Below, piece by piece: positions 36,528-45,158 of a stretch of DNA of 64,000 bases. The position numbers were made by a program, and so were the translations under genes. Within the stretch, counting starts at the first letter, position 1, and every line of letters starts with the position of its first letter. Under the pieces are notes generated by a model. That model made no database searches. It saw only the letters and a list, made by a program, of their open reading frames with translations, and had not been told where the DNA came from. Source of the stretch: Rhizobiaceae bacterium (lineage in GTDB: Bacteria; Pseudomonadota; Alphaproteobacteria; Rhizobiales; Rhizobiaceae); the NCBI GenBank assembly GCA_029233925.1, contig JARGOX010000001.1, positions 307,448 to 371,447 on the forward strand. Reading direction: 5' to 3'.

Positions 36528-39433
36528 TTAGCTTTATGTATGGTCAAAATACTCGGTTCATTCAAAAACTGCAGCCTATTCTGCTTGGTGTTTTAACGCT
36601 TGTAACGCTGCTGTTTTTCATTGCATCGGTTCAAGCGACCGAACCGGTCAGGATTTCACGTGACGATACAGCCCTTGACCTGACCGCAACGACACAGGTT
36701 TTTCCGCAACGCGGAGATGGCTTTCAAACCTCAACCGCACCGGATGCCGATGGCATTGTGCGCCGGATCGAGATTCGCGCCAGCACGGAAGACCATGGGG
36801 GCGACTGGGCTGTTTTTTCGCTGGCCAATGTTTCCGATGAACAGTTGGACCGCCTGATTGTTGCGCCGCACTTTCGTCTGGTCGATTCCGGATTGCTTTG
36901 GCCTGATCTTGGCTCGGAGCGCATTGTCTCCATCACGCCCAGTGAAGGCTTCGCGCTTGATCGCGTGCCCAGTGATGAGGCCGACGTATTTCACATCACG
37001 CTCAATCCCGGGGCGATCGTAACCTTTGTTGCTGAACTGACATCTCCGGAATTGCCGCAGCTCTATTTGTGGGAGCCAGAAGCCTACAAGGATACGGTGA
37101 ATTCATTTACGCTTTACCGGGGTATCGTTCTTGGCATTGCCGGACTTCTGGCGGTCTTCCTGACCATCCTGTTCGTTGTGAAGGGCACCTCCGTGCTGCC
37201 CGCCACGGCCGCACTGGCCTGGGCAGTGCTGGCCTATATCTGCGTCGATTTTGGTTTTCTGTCGAAACTGGTCAGCACGACGCCAACCGATGAGCGTATC
37301 TGGCGGGCCGGGACCGAGATCACCCTGGCGGCCGGTCTGGTTGTCTTTCTCTTCACCTATCTCAATTTGAACCGCTGGCACACGAATCTGAGCTTTGCCA
37401 CCATGGCCTGGATTGCCGGTCTGGCGAGCCTGTCGGGCGTCGCGCTTTTCGACCCGGCCATTGCCACCGGCATTGCCCGCATATCCTTCGCGGCCACCGT
37501 GATTGCGGGCACTGGTCTGATCGCCTATCTGGGCTTCAACCGCTACGACCGGGCGATCATGTTGATCCCGACCTGGGTGTTGATTATCTGCTGGCTGTTC
37601 GGCGCCTGGCTGACGGTCACCGGCCAATTGGCCAATGATATTGTTCAGCCGGCGCTGGGCGGTGGTCTGGTTCTAATCGTTCTGCTGATCGGCTTTACAG
37701 TGATGCAGCATGCCTTTGCCGGCGGTGCGCATCACAACGGTCTGTTCTCTGACCTGGAGCGCCAGTCTCTGGCTTTGACTGGGTCTGGCGATATCGTCTG
37801 GGACTGGGATGTGCCCCGCGACCGTATTGTGACGATACCTGATGTGAGCAAGCAGCTGGGTCTTTCGCCAGGAAGCCTGTTCGGCCCGGCACGCAACTGG
37901 TTGCCGCGCATCCACCCCGATGACCGCGATCGGTTCCGGGCCATTCTGGATGTCGTTCTGGAACATCGTCGCGGCCGCATCAACCATCAGTTCCGCATCC
38001 GTGCGGAAGACGGCCACTACCATTGGCTGTCATTGCGGGCCCGCCCGGTTGTCGGCTCGGATGGTGAAGTCATCCGTTGTGTGGGCACGCTGATCGACGT
38101 GACCGAGCAGAAGAGTTCCGAGGAACGCCTTTTGCATGACGCCGTGCATGACAACCTGACAGGCTTGCCCAACAGAGAGCTGTTTCTGGACCGGCTGGGT
38201 TCCATCATTGCCCTGGCAAATGCTCAGGATGGCGTGCGCCCGACAATCTTTGCCATCGATATAGACCGTTTCAAACAGGTCAATGACGAGCTTGGCATTT
38301 CAGCCGGTGATACAATCCTGCTGACCATCGCACGGCGCCTGAAGCGCCTGCTCAAGCCGCAGGATACCCTCGCCCGTATCAGCGGAGACCAATTCGGCCT
38401 GATCCTTCTTTCTCAGCGCGACGCCAACCGGGTTGCCGCCTTTGCCGAAGGCATCAACAAGGCGATCATGGTGCCAATCAATTTCGGTCAGCAGGAAATC
38501 ATCCTGACGGCCTCCATCGGACTGGTCACCTGGGTTGGCGAAAAATCCTCACCGCTGGAACTGGTCAAAGACGCGGAACTGGCCATGTATCAGGCCAAAC
38601 GCGTTGGTGGAAACCGCATAGAGCCCTATCGTCCGGCATTCCGCGCAGCGGGCACGGACAGGCTGCAGATTGAATCGGATCTGCGCCGTGCACTTGAGCG
38701 CAAGGAACTCACAATGGTCTATCAGCCCATTGTGGATATCGAGAGTGCCGAAATCGGCGGATTTGAAGCGCTGATGCGATGGGATCATCCACGCAAGGGC
38801 AACATCCCGCCTTCGGAATTCATACCGATCGCGGAAAGCTCGGACCTGATCCAGGAAATCGGCATGTTTGCACTTCAGCAGTCCTGCGAGGATATTGCAT
38901 CCTGGTACAGGGCTCTGGGCCAGGTACCGATATTCATGTCAGTCAATCTGTCGAGTTCGCAATTGTTGCGCAACGACCTTTATTCCGACATCCGCTCTGT
39001 GCTGACCAAGACCGGCTGCAAGGCCCATACGCTCAAGCTGGAACTGACCGAATCCGTGGTGATGCAAAATCCGGAACAGGCAGCACGCGTGCTGTCCAAG
39101 CTGAAGGATCTGGGCATTCAACTGGCTCTGGATGATTTCGGAACAGGACATTCATCGCTCTCCTATCTGACGCGTTTCCCGTTTGACACCATCAAGATCG
39201 ACCAGTCTCTGGTGCGCGCAACAAACGAAAAACAGCTCGTTCTGCTGCGCTCCATTATTGCCATGGCAAGGGACCTGGATATGAACATTGTGGCTGAAGG
39301 CGTGGAATCGGAACAGGATGCCGAGGAACTGGCTGATCTGGGTTGCGACTACGCACAAAGCTTCCTGTTTGGACCACCCATCAGTTCAAGCGCAGCACTG
39401 AAGCTCCTGCGGGAACATTTCCCGCACATGTAA
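36524..39433 (+). CDS. Membrane-bound PAS-GGDEF-EAL cyclic-di-GMP phosphodiesterase
   Basis: A 969-residue signalling protein. An N-terminal membrane segment or signal (about 15-37) is followed by a periplasmic domain of about 150 residues, then seven or so membrane helices (about 198-398, 7TMR-DISM-like), a PAS domain (about 415-530), a GGDEF domain (about 540-705) and an EAL domain (about 715-965). The GGDEF motif is degenerate (SGDQF, 620-624), so cyclase activity is unlikely. EAL residues are complete: E748 in FEALMRW, the Asn of SVNLS, the Glu of LELTES, DDFGTGHSSL, the Lys of IKIDQSL and VAEGVES. It probably hydrolyses c-di-GMP in response to an external and a PAS-borne signal. The start is GTG 36524, or ATG 36536. 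Confidence 0.92.
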   Translation: MISFMYGQNTRFIQKLQPILLGVLTLVTLLFFIASVQATEPVRISRDDTALDLTATTQVFPQRGDGFQTSTAPDADGIVRRIEIRASTEDHGGDWAVFSLANVSDEQLDRLIVAPHFRLVDSGLLWPDLGSERIVSITPSEGFALDRVPSDEADVFHITLNPGAIVTFVAELTSPELPQLYLWEPEAYKDTVNSFTLYRGIVLGIAGLLAVFLTILFVVKGTSVLPATAALAWAVLAYICVDFGFLSKLVSTTPTDERIWRAGTEITLAAGLVVFLFTYLNLNRWHTNLSFATMAWIAGLASLSGVALFDPAIATGIARISFAATVIAGTGLIAYLGFNRYDRAIMLIPTWVLIICWLFGAWLTVTGQLANDIVQPALGGGLVLIVLLIGFTVMQHAFAGGAHHNGLFSDLERQSLALTGSGDIVWDWDVPRDRIVTIPDVSKQLGLSPGSLFGPARNWLPRIHPDDRDRFRAILDVVLEHRRGRINHQFRIRAEDGHYHWLSLRARPVVGSDGEVIRCVGTLIDVTEQKSSEERLLHDAVHDNLTGLPNRELFLDRLGSIIALANAQDGVRPTIFAIDIDRFKQVNDELGISAGDTILLTIARRLKRLLKPQDTLARISGDQFGLILLSQRDANRVAAFAEGINKAIMVPINFGQQEIILTASIGLVTWVGEKSSPLELVKDAELAMYQAKRVGGNRIEPYRPAFRAAGTDRLQIESDLRRALERKELTMVYQPIVDIESAEIGGFEALMRWDHPRKGNIPPSEFIPIAESSDLIQEIGMFALQQSCEDIASWYRALGQVPIFMSVNLSSSQLLRNDLYSDIRSVLTKTGCKAHTLKLELTESVVMQNPEQAARVLSKLKDLGIQLALDDFGTGHSSLSYLTRFPFDTIKIDQSLVRATNEKQLVLLRSIIAMARDLDMNIVAEGVESEQDAEELADLGCDYAQSFLFGPPISSSAALKLLREHFPHM

Positions 39434-39440
39434 TGTGCGG
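39422..39440 (+). terminator. Hairpin over the stop codon of the EAL gene
   Basis: CCGCACAT (39422-39429) and ATGTGCGG (39433-39440) form a perfect 8-bp stem with a 3-nt loop that contains most of the TAA stop. A T-containing but not T-run sequence follows (TCTGTTC). It may act as a terminator or a 3'-end stabiliser. Confidence 0.4.
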
Positions 39441-39469
39441 TCTGTTCAATCAATCTGATGTCGGATCAT

Positions 39470-39507
39470 CGACCGTGTCATGTGTACAACTGTTTTTGAC
39501 ACGGTCG
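39470..39507. repeat. 11-bp inverted repeat between convergent genes
   Basis: CGACCGTGTCA (39470-39480) and TGACACGGTCG (39497-39507) are perfect complements separated by 16 bases. The element sits between the EAL gene and the 3' end of the lactonase-like gene, where a bidirectional terminator would be expected, but there is no U-run on either side. Confidence 0.55.
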
Positions 39508-39517
39508 TTGGAGCGTT

Positions 39518-40357
39518 TCAGTGTGCCCGTGAAATCTTGAAGCCGTTGACTTCCTTGACCAACGGCAGGTTTTGCCAGCGATCCTTGTCGTGCAGGATAA
39601 GCAACCGGCTGAGGTCTCCTTCCACCACATCATTGATCCGATCAATCGTTTTGAGCTGGTCCCATACGCTGCCGATGGCATTGTTGAGCGGCACGTAGAC
39701 GCCGTCGTGATTGTGCCCTGCTATGTTGGTGGCCGAATAAACACAGTCGCCGGAAACAACAATATCGCCGCGCGCGCTTTGCAGAATAATGAATTGCTGG
39801 CCGATCGTATGGCCCGGTCCAAAACGGGCGTGCACGCCAGGCAGCACATTGTCCTTGTCCCCATCCAGCAAGCTGACCCGGTGCTCGACGGAGGCGTCAA
39901 AAATACTGCGCAGATCGTCCGGATTTATGATGTCGGTGAGAAACCCGAATTGCGGCGGCAGGGCCATGGCCTCATGCCAGGAGAGCAGTTCTTCCTTCTG
40001 GATGAAAATGCGGGCATTGGGGAATTTATGCACAGAACCCGCGTGATCAAAATGGGCATGGGTCAGAAAGATGTCGGTAATGTCACCTGGCTCCACATCA
40101 AGCTCGGCGAGCAGATCGAGCGGAGAAATCCACTCGGGAACGCCAAAACGCTCGCTCATTTCCGCGCCGATGCCCTCACGCATGAAGCCGGTATCAACGA
40201 GGATGTTATGGGTTCCGTTGCGGGCAAAAACAAAGGCAAAGGGTGTGTCCATCAATCCTTCGTCGTGGGTGCCGTTCACCAGCGCAGCAATGGGCTGGTC
40301 CTTGGCGCGCGCATATTCAAGGACATAGATTTCCCAATTGGCAGTTTTTACAGTCAT
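39518..40357 (-). CDS. N-acyl-homoserine-lactonase-like metallo-beta-lactamase-fold hydrolase
   Basis: A 279-residue MBL-fold protein of the AiiA/AttM-type lactonase family. All di-zinc ligands are present: H100, H102, D104 and H105 in THAHFDHAG, H183 in GPGHTIG, D204 in VSGDCVYS and H256 in LILHDKDRW. There is no signal peptide. The gene starts 16 bp after the permease gene of the second sugar ABC operon and is its last gene, preceded by a GGGG ribosome site. That context suggests it opens a lactone formed or imported in sugar catabolism. Quorum quenching is the alternative known from the family. Fold certain, substrate open. Confidence 0.85.
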   Translation of the reverse strand: MTVKTANWEIYVLEYARAKDQPIAALVNGTHDEGLMDTPFAFVFARNGTHNILVDTGFMREGIGAEMSERFGVPEWISPLDLLAELDVEPGDITDIFLTHAHFDHAGSVHKFPNARIFIQKEELLSWHEAMALPPQFGFLTDIINPDDLRSIFDASVEHRVSLLDGDKDNVLPGVHARFGPGHTIGQQFIILQSARGDIVVSGDCVYSATNIAGHNHDGVYVPLNNAIGSVWDQLKTIDRINDVVEGDLSRLLILHDKDRWQNLPLVKEVNGFKISRAH

Positions 40358-40373
40358 GGTGTGGTGCCCCTTG

Positions 40374-41372
40374 CTAGCTTTCGGCGATCAATCGGCCAAG
40401 ACTTGAGAGCCCGACCGCGACTATAAGAATTGTGCCTTGAAAAATGTATTGAGAAAATGTCGGCGCTCCGAAAATATTCAAACCATTGAAGCCGAAAGCA
40501 ATAATCAGTGCGCCGACGAATGTGCCAAAGATATGGAACTCTCCATCACGCAGGGTGGCCGACCCCAGAAACACGGCGGCAAAGGCGGTCAGCAGGTAGC
40601 TGTCTGCAGCGCTGGTCGTGCCGCTTCCCAATCGTGACGCCAGCAATATGCCGGTCAGGGCGGCGCACATGCCGGAGATCACAAAGCCAAGGGTTTTCAC
40701 CCTGGCCACATCAATGCCGGCCAAACGGGCGGCTGAAGGATTGCCGCCCACCGCCTGTATTTCCTGCCCGATGGAGGTGCGTTCGACCACCACCCAAAGT
40801 GTGCCCAGAACAATGATCATGATGATGATATTGTTGGGAATTCCGAACAGCCAGCGCCCCAAAGACAGCTGCAGGAATGCTTCGGGGACGCCCGATACGA
40901 TGGGCACGCCGGATGTATAGGCAAATGCCAGCCCGGTCAAAATGGTCCCTACGCCCAGGGTTGCAATGACGGAATTGACCTTCATACGGGTCACAATGAA
41001 GCCGTTCACAAAACCGATCAGAGCGCCAAGAGCGATCACGATGGCGATGGCAACGGGAATGGGCAGTTTGTTGGAAACAATCAATCCGGTGGCCAGCAAA
41101 CCGTGCAAGCTGGCCGCAAAACCAATCGACAAATCAAGTTCTCCAACGATCACCGCCATGGTCAGGCCGCCGGCGATGATCATCGCCAGAGAGGCCTGGT
41201 TTATGACATTGGTAAAGTTGGAGACGGATGGAAAGGCCCTGGGAGAAAGGATCGAGAAGGCAATAATCATCGCCGCCAGGCCTAAAATGGTGCCGTAACG
41301 GGCGAACAGGCCGAGCGCGACGCGTGCGCTGGGAGAAAGGCGTCGTGGCGTATGGGCATTCTGGCTCATCAT
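40374..41372 (-). CDS. Sugar ABC transporter permease
   Basis: A 332-residue inner-membrane permease of the BPD_transp_2 family with about 8-10 membrane segments. Signature parts are MAVIVGELDLSIGFAASLHG (family motif GGIDLSVG reads GELDLSIG here) and the coupling loop AVGGNPSAARLAGIDV. Its start codon overlaps the ATPase stop codon in an ATGA arrangement, so translation is coupled. The second in-frame ATG (41369) is equally usable. It works with the ATPase and binding protein of the same operon. Confidence 0.9.
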   Translation of the reverse strand: MMSQNAHTPRRLSPSARVALGLFARYGTILGLAAMIIAFSILSPRAFPSVSNFTNVINQASLAMIIAGGLTMAVIVGELDLSIGFAASLHGLLATGLIVSNKLPIPVAIAIVIALGALIGFVNGFIVTRMKVNSVIATLGVGTILTGLAFAYTSGVPIVSGVPEAFLQLSLGRWLFGIPNNIIIMIIVLGTLWVVVERTSIGQEIQAVGGNPSAARLAGIDVARVKTLGFVISGMCAALTGILLASRLGSGTTSAADSYLLTAFAAVFLGSATLRDGEFHIFGTFVGALIIAFGFNGLNIFGAPTFSQYIFQGTILIVAVGLSSLGRLIAES

Positions 41373-42922
41373 GCAGTCCTGTTGTGTTCGATATTCGCGT
41401 AACTTGCGGCAACAATCGCGTTGCGCGACAGTGCATCACCCTGAAGTTCCCTTACGATCCGACCGTCTGCCATGACCAACACACGGTCTGCCAGATCGGG
41501 CAGTTCATCCGGCTCTGAAGAGATTACGATCACGGCCATGCCGTTGAGGGCCAGATCACGCACAAGCCGGTGAATTTCAGCACGCGCGCCCACGTCAACA
41601 CCGCGGGTCGGCTCATCCAGAATCAACACCTTCGGCTGGCGCAGCAGCCAACGACCGATGACAACCTTTTGTTGATTGCCGCCACTCAATTGCCCGACAG
41701 CCATGTCAATGCTTTGGGTTTTGATGGCGAGATCGCGGACAATTTTTTCAACCCCGTCCCGGCGCTTGCCAAAGTTGAGCAGTGGTAGGGACGGGCTGAA
41801 CACGATGTTATGCAGATTGGACAATTGCGCATTGAAGGCGACGCTTTTGTTGAGAACGAGACCATCGGCGCGGCGTTCCTCGGGCACGAGGCCAAAGCCG
41901 GCCTTGACGGCCGCACTGGGAGATTTCGGCGCATAGGTCTCCCCCTTGAAGGTCATGGCACCGGAAAGGGGGCGGTCCGCACCGTAGATAAGGCGCGCCA
42001 ATTCGCTGCGCCCGGCGCCAACCAGACCGGCAATGCCCAGCACTTCACCTTCATGGAGTTCAAATGTGACCCCATTGACCATCGGCGGGCGGGCCAGGGA
42101 TTCAACGTTCAGAACGATTTTGTTGTTTGCCGAAGAGGCCGTCCTGGCAGCAGCACTCTCGACGGCGCCACCAATGATGCCCTCGACCAAGCGCGCGCGC
42201 GTCAGCCCATCCTTGTTGATCTGGGCGACGGATTGGCCATCGCGAAAAATGGTAACCCTGTCACACAGCTTTTCGATTTCATCCAGACGATGCGACACAT
42301 AGAGCACGGCCACACCGCTGTTTGATAGCTCCTGAACAATTTGAAACAGTTTTTCGGCTTCACTGCCTGACAGCGAGGCGGTGGGTTCATCCATCACAAT
42401 CAGGCGCGCCTTGCGTACCAGCGCGCGGCAGATATTGATCAACCAGTTTTCAGCCGTTGACAGTCCCTTGACGTTGGCATTCAGCGCAGACGTGATGCCG
42501 ACCCGCTTGGCAATCGGACGCACATCGCGTTCAATCGCCCGCCAGTCAATGGTACCAAAACGCGATTTTTTGGGGATCCCCAGCATGATGTTTTCCAGAA
42601 CTGTCATGCTGGGAATAAAGGCCAGTTCCTGATGGATGAAATTCATGCCCAGATCGGCCGCGGCATGCGGTGTAGCCAGCGACACGGCGTGCCCGTCGAT
42701 CTCGACTGTCCCGGCGTCCGGCTGCACCAGCCCGGCCAGAATTTTAATCAGCGTGGATTTGCCCGCGCCATTGGCGCCCACCAGACCATGCACCTCACCG
42801 GCGGTGATTTCAATATCGACGCCCTTGAGGGCGCGGGCGCCTCCAAAAGACTTGGCGATGCCGGAGGCACGCACCAAAGGGGGCGATGTGCTCGCCCCCA
42901 ATTCACCTGTTGTTTCATGCAT
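41369..42922 (-). CDS. Sugar ABC transporter ATP-binding protein
   Basis: A tandem-cassette ATPase of 517 residues. The N-terminal half has Walker A GANGAGKSTLIKIL and Walker B LIVMDEPTASL. The C-terminal half has GLVGAGRSELARLIYGA, signature LSGGNQQKVVIGRW and Walker B LILDEPTRGVDV. This pattern is typical of RbsA/MglA-like importers. It is the second gene of the operon, 19 bp after the binding protein gene. No strong ribosome site precedes its ATG, so coupling to the upstream gene is likely. It is clearly a different lineage from the ATPase at 3.1-4.6 kb, and the two operons have different gene orders. Confidence 0.92.
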   Translation of the reverse strand: MHETTGELGASTSPPLVRASGIAKSFGGARALKGVDIEITAGEVHGLVGANGAGKSTLIKILAGLVQPDAGTVEIDGHAVSLATPHAAADLGMNFIHQELAFIPSMTVLENIMLGIPKKSRFGTIDWRAIERDVRPIAKRVGITSALNANVKGLSTAENWLINICRALVRKARLIVMDEPTASLSGSEAEKLFQIVQELSNSGVAVLYVSHRLDEIEKLCDRVTIFRDGQSVAQINKDGLTRARLVEGIIGGAVESAAARTASSANNKIVLNVESLARPPMVNGVTFELHEGEVLGIAGLVGAGRSELARLIYGADRPLSGAMTFKGETYAPKSPSAAVKAGFGLVPEERRADGLVLNKSVAFNAQLSNLHNIVFSPSLPLLNFGKRRDGVEKIVRDLAIKTQSIDMAVGQLSGGNQQKVVIGRWLLRQPKVLILDEPTRGVDVGARAEIHRLVRDLALNGMAVIVISSEPDELPDLADRVLVMADGRIVRELQGDALSRNAIVAASYANIEHNRTA

Positions 42923-42941
42923 TGGTTTTGCGCTTTGCGAT

Positions 42942-43886
42942 TTACTGACCCAGGGCTTCGGGGTGGGCTTCGATAAAGCTCTCTACCGTTTCCTGAGTGA
43001 CCAAAACGGCGGTGACTTCCTTGGCCACCGGCTTCCAATCGCTACCAGCTTCAACAATTTCAGGCAACAGACTGATCATGTTGTAGCCCTCGGAGTAGCT
43101 ATCCTGCCACGCCGTGCCGTTCATATGGCCGTTGCGAATATTCTCAATGGCCTGCGCATTGCCGTTCACGCCATAAACACGCACATCTGTACGTCCCTGG
43201 GCACGCAAAGATCCGATGGCGCCAATGGCGGGATCATCCCAGCAACCCCAGATCGCCAGGTTTTCATCACCGGCAGGATGAGAGGCAAGCCACGCATTGG
43301 CGTATTGTGCGCCGTCTTCAAAATAGCCCGGAATGCGCACTTCGTTGCGGGTGATCTTGATGTCAGGCATTGCGGAGGACAATTCGTCAAGCAGAAGCTC
43401 GCGATCGCGGCAGACTTCGCCTGTGCGATAGGTCAGCGCAAGAATGCTGCCTGAGCCCTTCATGTCTTCCAACATCAAACTGATCACCGGCTTGGCGACA
43501 GGCGCACCCGAACCGTTTGTTGCAGCAACCGTAGAACCAAGACCGCCGCCCCAGGTTACAACGGGGACGTTGGCCTCGCCTGCGGCGGCAAGGCCTGCGC
43601 CAATGGAACTATACGGAAACACCATATCAACAATCGCAACTGCACCGCGCTGCACAAAATTTTGTATGCCGGCATTGGCCTGGTCGGCGCTACCGGCGGC
43701 ATCGATTACAGAGACTTCCCAGCCAATTTCCTTGGCGGCGGCTTCTGCGCCCTGGATGTAGCGGGCGTTGTTTGCCTCATTGGCCGCGATCGAGACGATG
43801 CCAACCAGCTTGGCCTCCTGTGCGGTAACAATGCTGGTGGACAGTGCCAGGCTTATCGCCAGCACGCTTAGCTTCAAGGTTTTCAT
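42942..43886 (-). CDS. Sugar ABC transporter periplasmic substrate-binding protein
   Basis: A 314-residue Peripla_BP_4 binding protein. The signal peptide is MKTLKLSVLAISLALSTSIV, cut near TAQEA; the mature start KLVGIVSIAANEANNARYIQ is the first strand. Ligand-pocket-type residues include a glycine-rich WGGGLGSTVAATNGSG segment and the WGCWDDPAIGAIGSL region. The start at 43886 has GGGAGAGAG 4-5 bases upstream, and the open frame beyond it lies over the operator. It is the first gene of the operon. Its ligand cannot be read from sequence. It differs strongly from the binding protein at 1.0-2.0 kb. Confidence 0.9.
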   Translation of the reverse strand: MKTLKLSVLAISLALSTSIVTAQEAKLVGIVSIAANEANNARYIQGAEAAAKEIGWEVSVIDAAGSADQANAGIQNFVQRGAVAIVDMVFPYSSIGAGLAAAGEANVPVVTWGGGLGSTVAATNGSGAPVAKPVISLMLEDMKGSGSILALTYRTGEVCRDRELLLDELSSAMPDIKITRNEVRIPGYFEDGAQYANAWLASHPAGDENLAIWGCWDDPAIGAIGSLRAQGRTDVRVYGVNGNAQAIENIRNGHMNGTAWQDSYSEGYNMISLLPEIVEAGSDWKPVAKEVTAVLVTQETVESFIEAHPEALGQ

Positions 43887-43931
43887 GACTCTCTCCCTAT
43901 TGACGGTTTTAGGTGCAACATTCGCTATTGC

Positions 43932-43953
43932 GTTAGCTAACCGTTTTGCTAAC
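43932..43953. promoter_or_regulatory. Operator-like palindrome upstream of the second sugar ABC operon
   Basis: A 22-bp imperfect palindrome with a CG centre runs from GTTAGCTAAC through CG to TTTTGCTAAC (two mismatched pairs). It lies 46 bases upstream of the binding-protein start. It shares the GCTAA half-site with the second palindrome at 44035-44050, so both probably bind the adjacent LacI protein. Confidence 0.65.
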
Positions 43954-44034
43954 ATCGCGTAAGCCATTGGCTGATGCAAGCAAAAAAATAGCAAATATGC
44001 ATCATTAATGGCAGCTGTTTGGGATCAACTGGAC

Positions 44035-44050
44035 AGCTAAACGATTAGCT
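44035..44050. promoter_or_regulatory. Operator-like palindrome just before the LacI start
   Basis: AGCTAAACGATTAGCT is a 16-bp CG-centred palindrome with one mismatched pair. It ends 12 bases before the GTG start of the LacI gene and abuts its ribosome site (AGAGAGGG). A repressor bound here would block its own gene, so autoregulation is likely. Confidence 0.68.
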
Positions 44051-44062
44051 AGAGAGGGTTAA

Positions 44063-45121
44063 GTGGCCAATATCAAGGATGTGGCGAAGGAGGCTGGTGT
44101 TTCGACCGCAACAGTTTCAGCCGTGATCAATGACTCCAGCTTTGTCAGTCCTGTACTGCGAAATCGCGTGCAGGCAGCAATTGACAAGCTGGGCTATGTC
44201 CCCTCGCAGGTTGCCCGAAACCTGAAGCGAGGCAGTTCTCAGCTCATCTCTCTGGTTGTGGCAGATCTGGCAAACCCGTTTTATGCTCGGATTGTCTGTG
44301 CAGCCGAGGCGGCTGCAGCGGCATGGGGCTATTGCCTTGTGGTGTTCAACAGTGACGAGAAACCTGAAATTGAAAAACGTATCCTGTCACGGATACGCAC
44401 GCTGTCATGTGATGGAATGATCATGGTGCCGGTTGGTCAACCGACACAATATACCGGCTCGGCAATGAAAGGCTTGCCGCCGATTGTCATGTTCGGAAGA
44501 ACCACGGAGCAGGACGCCTATGACGCAGTGGTGCTGGATAATGTGGAAGCATCGCGTCAAGTCACCAGCTATCTGCTTGATCTGGGTCACCGGAAAATCG
44601 GCACGATCACCGGGCCGATGCATTTGAGCACGGCACAGGATCGCCATGCGGGCATGCTGGACGCCATGGCCTCACGCGGCCTTGCACCCGATGCAATCCA
44701 TGTGCGCAGCGGGGAGTTTCGCGAAGATACCGCCTATTCGGTGGCGCGGGACATGCTGTCCCAGCCCAATCCGCCCAGCGCACTCTATGTCGCGAACGGC
44801 CTGATGGCGCTCGGCGTCATGCGGGCAGTCTCGGACATGGGGCTGAAATGCCCCCGGGATATTTCCATTGCCTCAACGGATACGATCCCCGGATTTGGTG
44901 GCATTCGCCCAAAGCTTACCCGTGCCGAGCACCCGGCGACCGATATGACCAATGAAGCATTGCGCCTTTTGGTAGACCGCATTACCCGCGACCCAAAGGC
45001 GCCCGCCCGCGAAGTGGTGTTTCAGGCGGCTTTGGTGCTGGGTGAAAGCTGTGCGCCACCAAGCGACGCGGCCACTCGAAATGCAGACCGGACGGTCAAG
45101 GACACCGAATCACCTGAATGA
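44063..45121 (+). CDS. LacI-family transcriptional regulator
   Basis: A 352-residue regulator. The HTH is VAKEAGVSTATVSAVINDSS (about residues 7-26) and the hinge SQVARNLKRGSSQ. The recognition helix ends in ATVSAVIN where most relatives have ATVSRV, so its operator specificity may be unusual. The effector domain has LVVADLANPFYARIVCAAEA and the C-terminal ISIASTDTIPGFG...LTRAEHPA. The start is GTG 44063 with AGAGAGGG upstream. It is divergent from the second sugar ABC operon and very probably represses it through the GCTAA palindromes at 43932-43953 and 44035-44050. Confidence 0.92.
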   Translation: MANIKDVAKEAGVSTATVSAVINDSSFVSPVLRNRVQAAIDKLGYVPSQVARNLKRGSSQLISLVVADLANPFYARIVCAAEAAAAAWGYCLVVFNSDEKPEIEKRILSRIRTLSCDGMIMVPVGQPTQYTGSAMKGLPPIVMFGRTTEQDAYDAVVLDNVEASRQVTSYLLDLGHRKIGTITGPMHLSTAQDRHAGMLDAMASRGLAPDAIHVRSGEFREDTAYSVARDMLSQPNPPSALYVANGLMALGVMRAVSDMGLKCPRDISIASTDTIPGFGGIRPKLTRAEHPATDMTNEALRLLVDRITRDPKAPAREVVFQAALVLGESCAPPSDAATRNADRTVKDTESPE

Positions 45122-45158
45122 TGACTGCTGGATCCGCTTGCCAGGACAATATCCGTTG

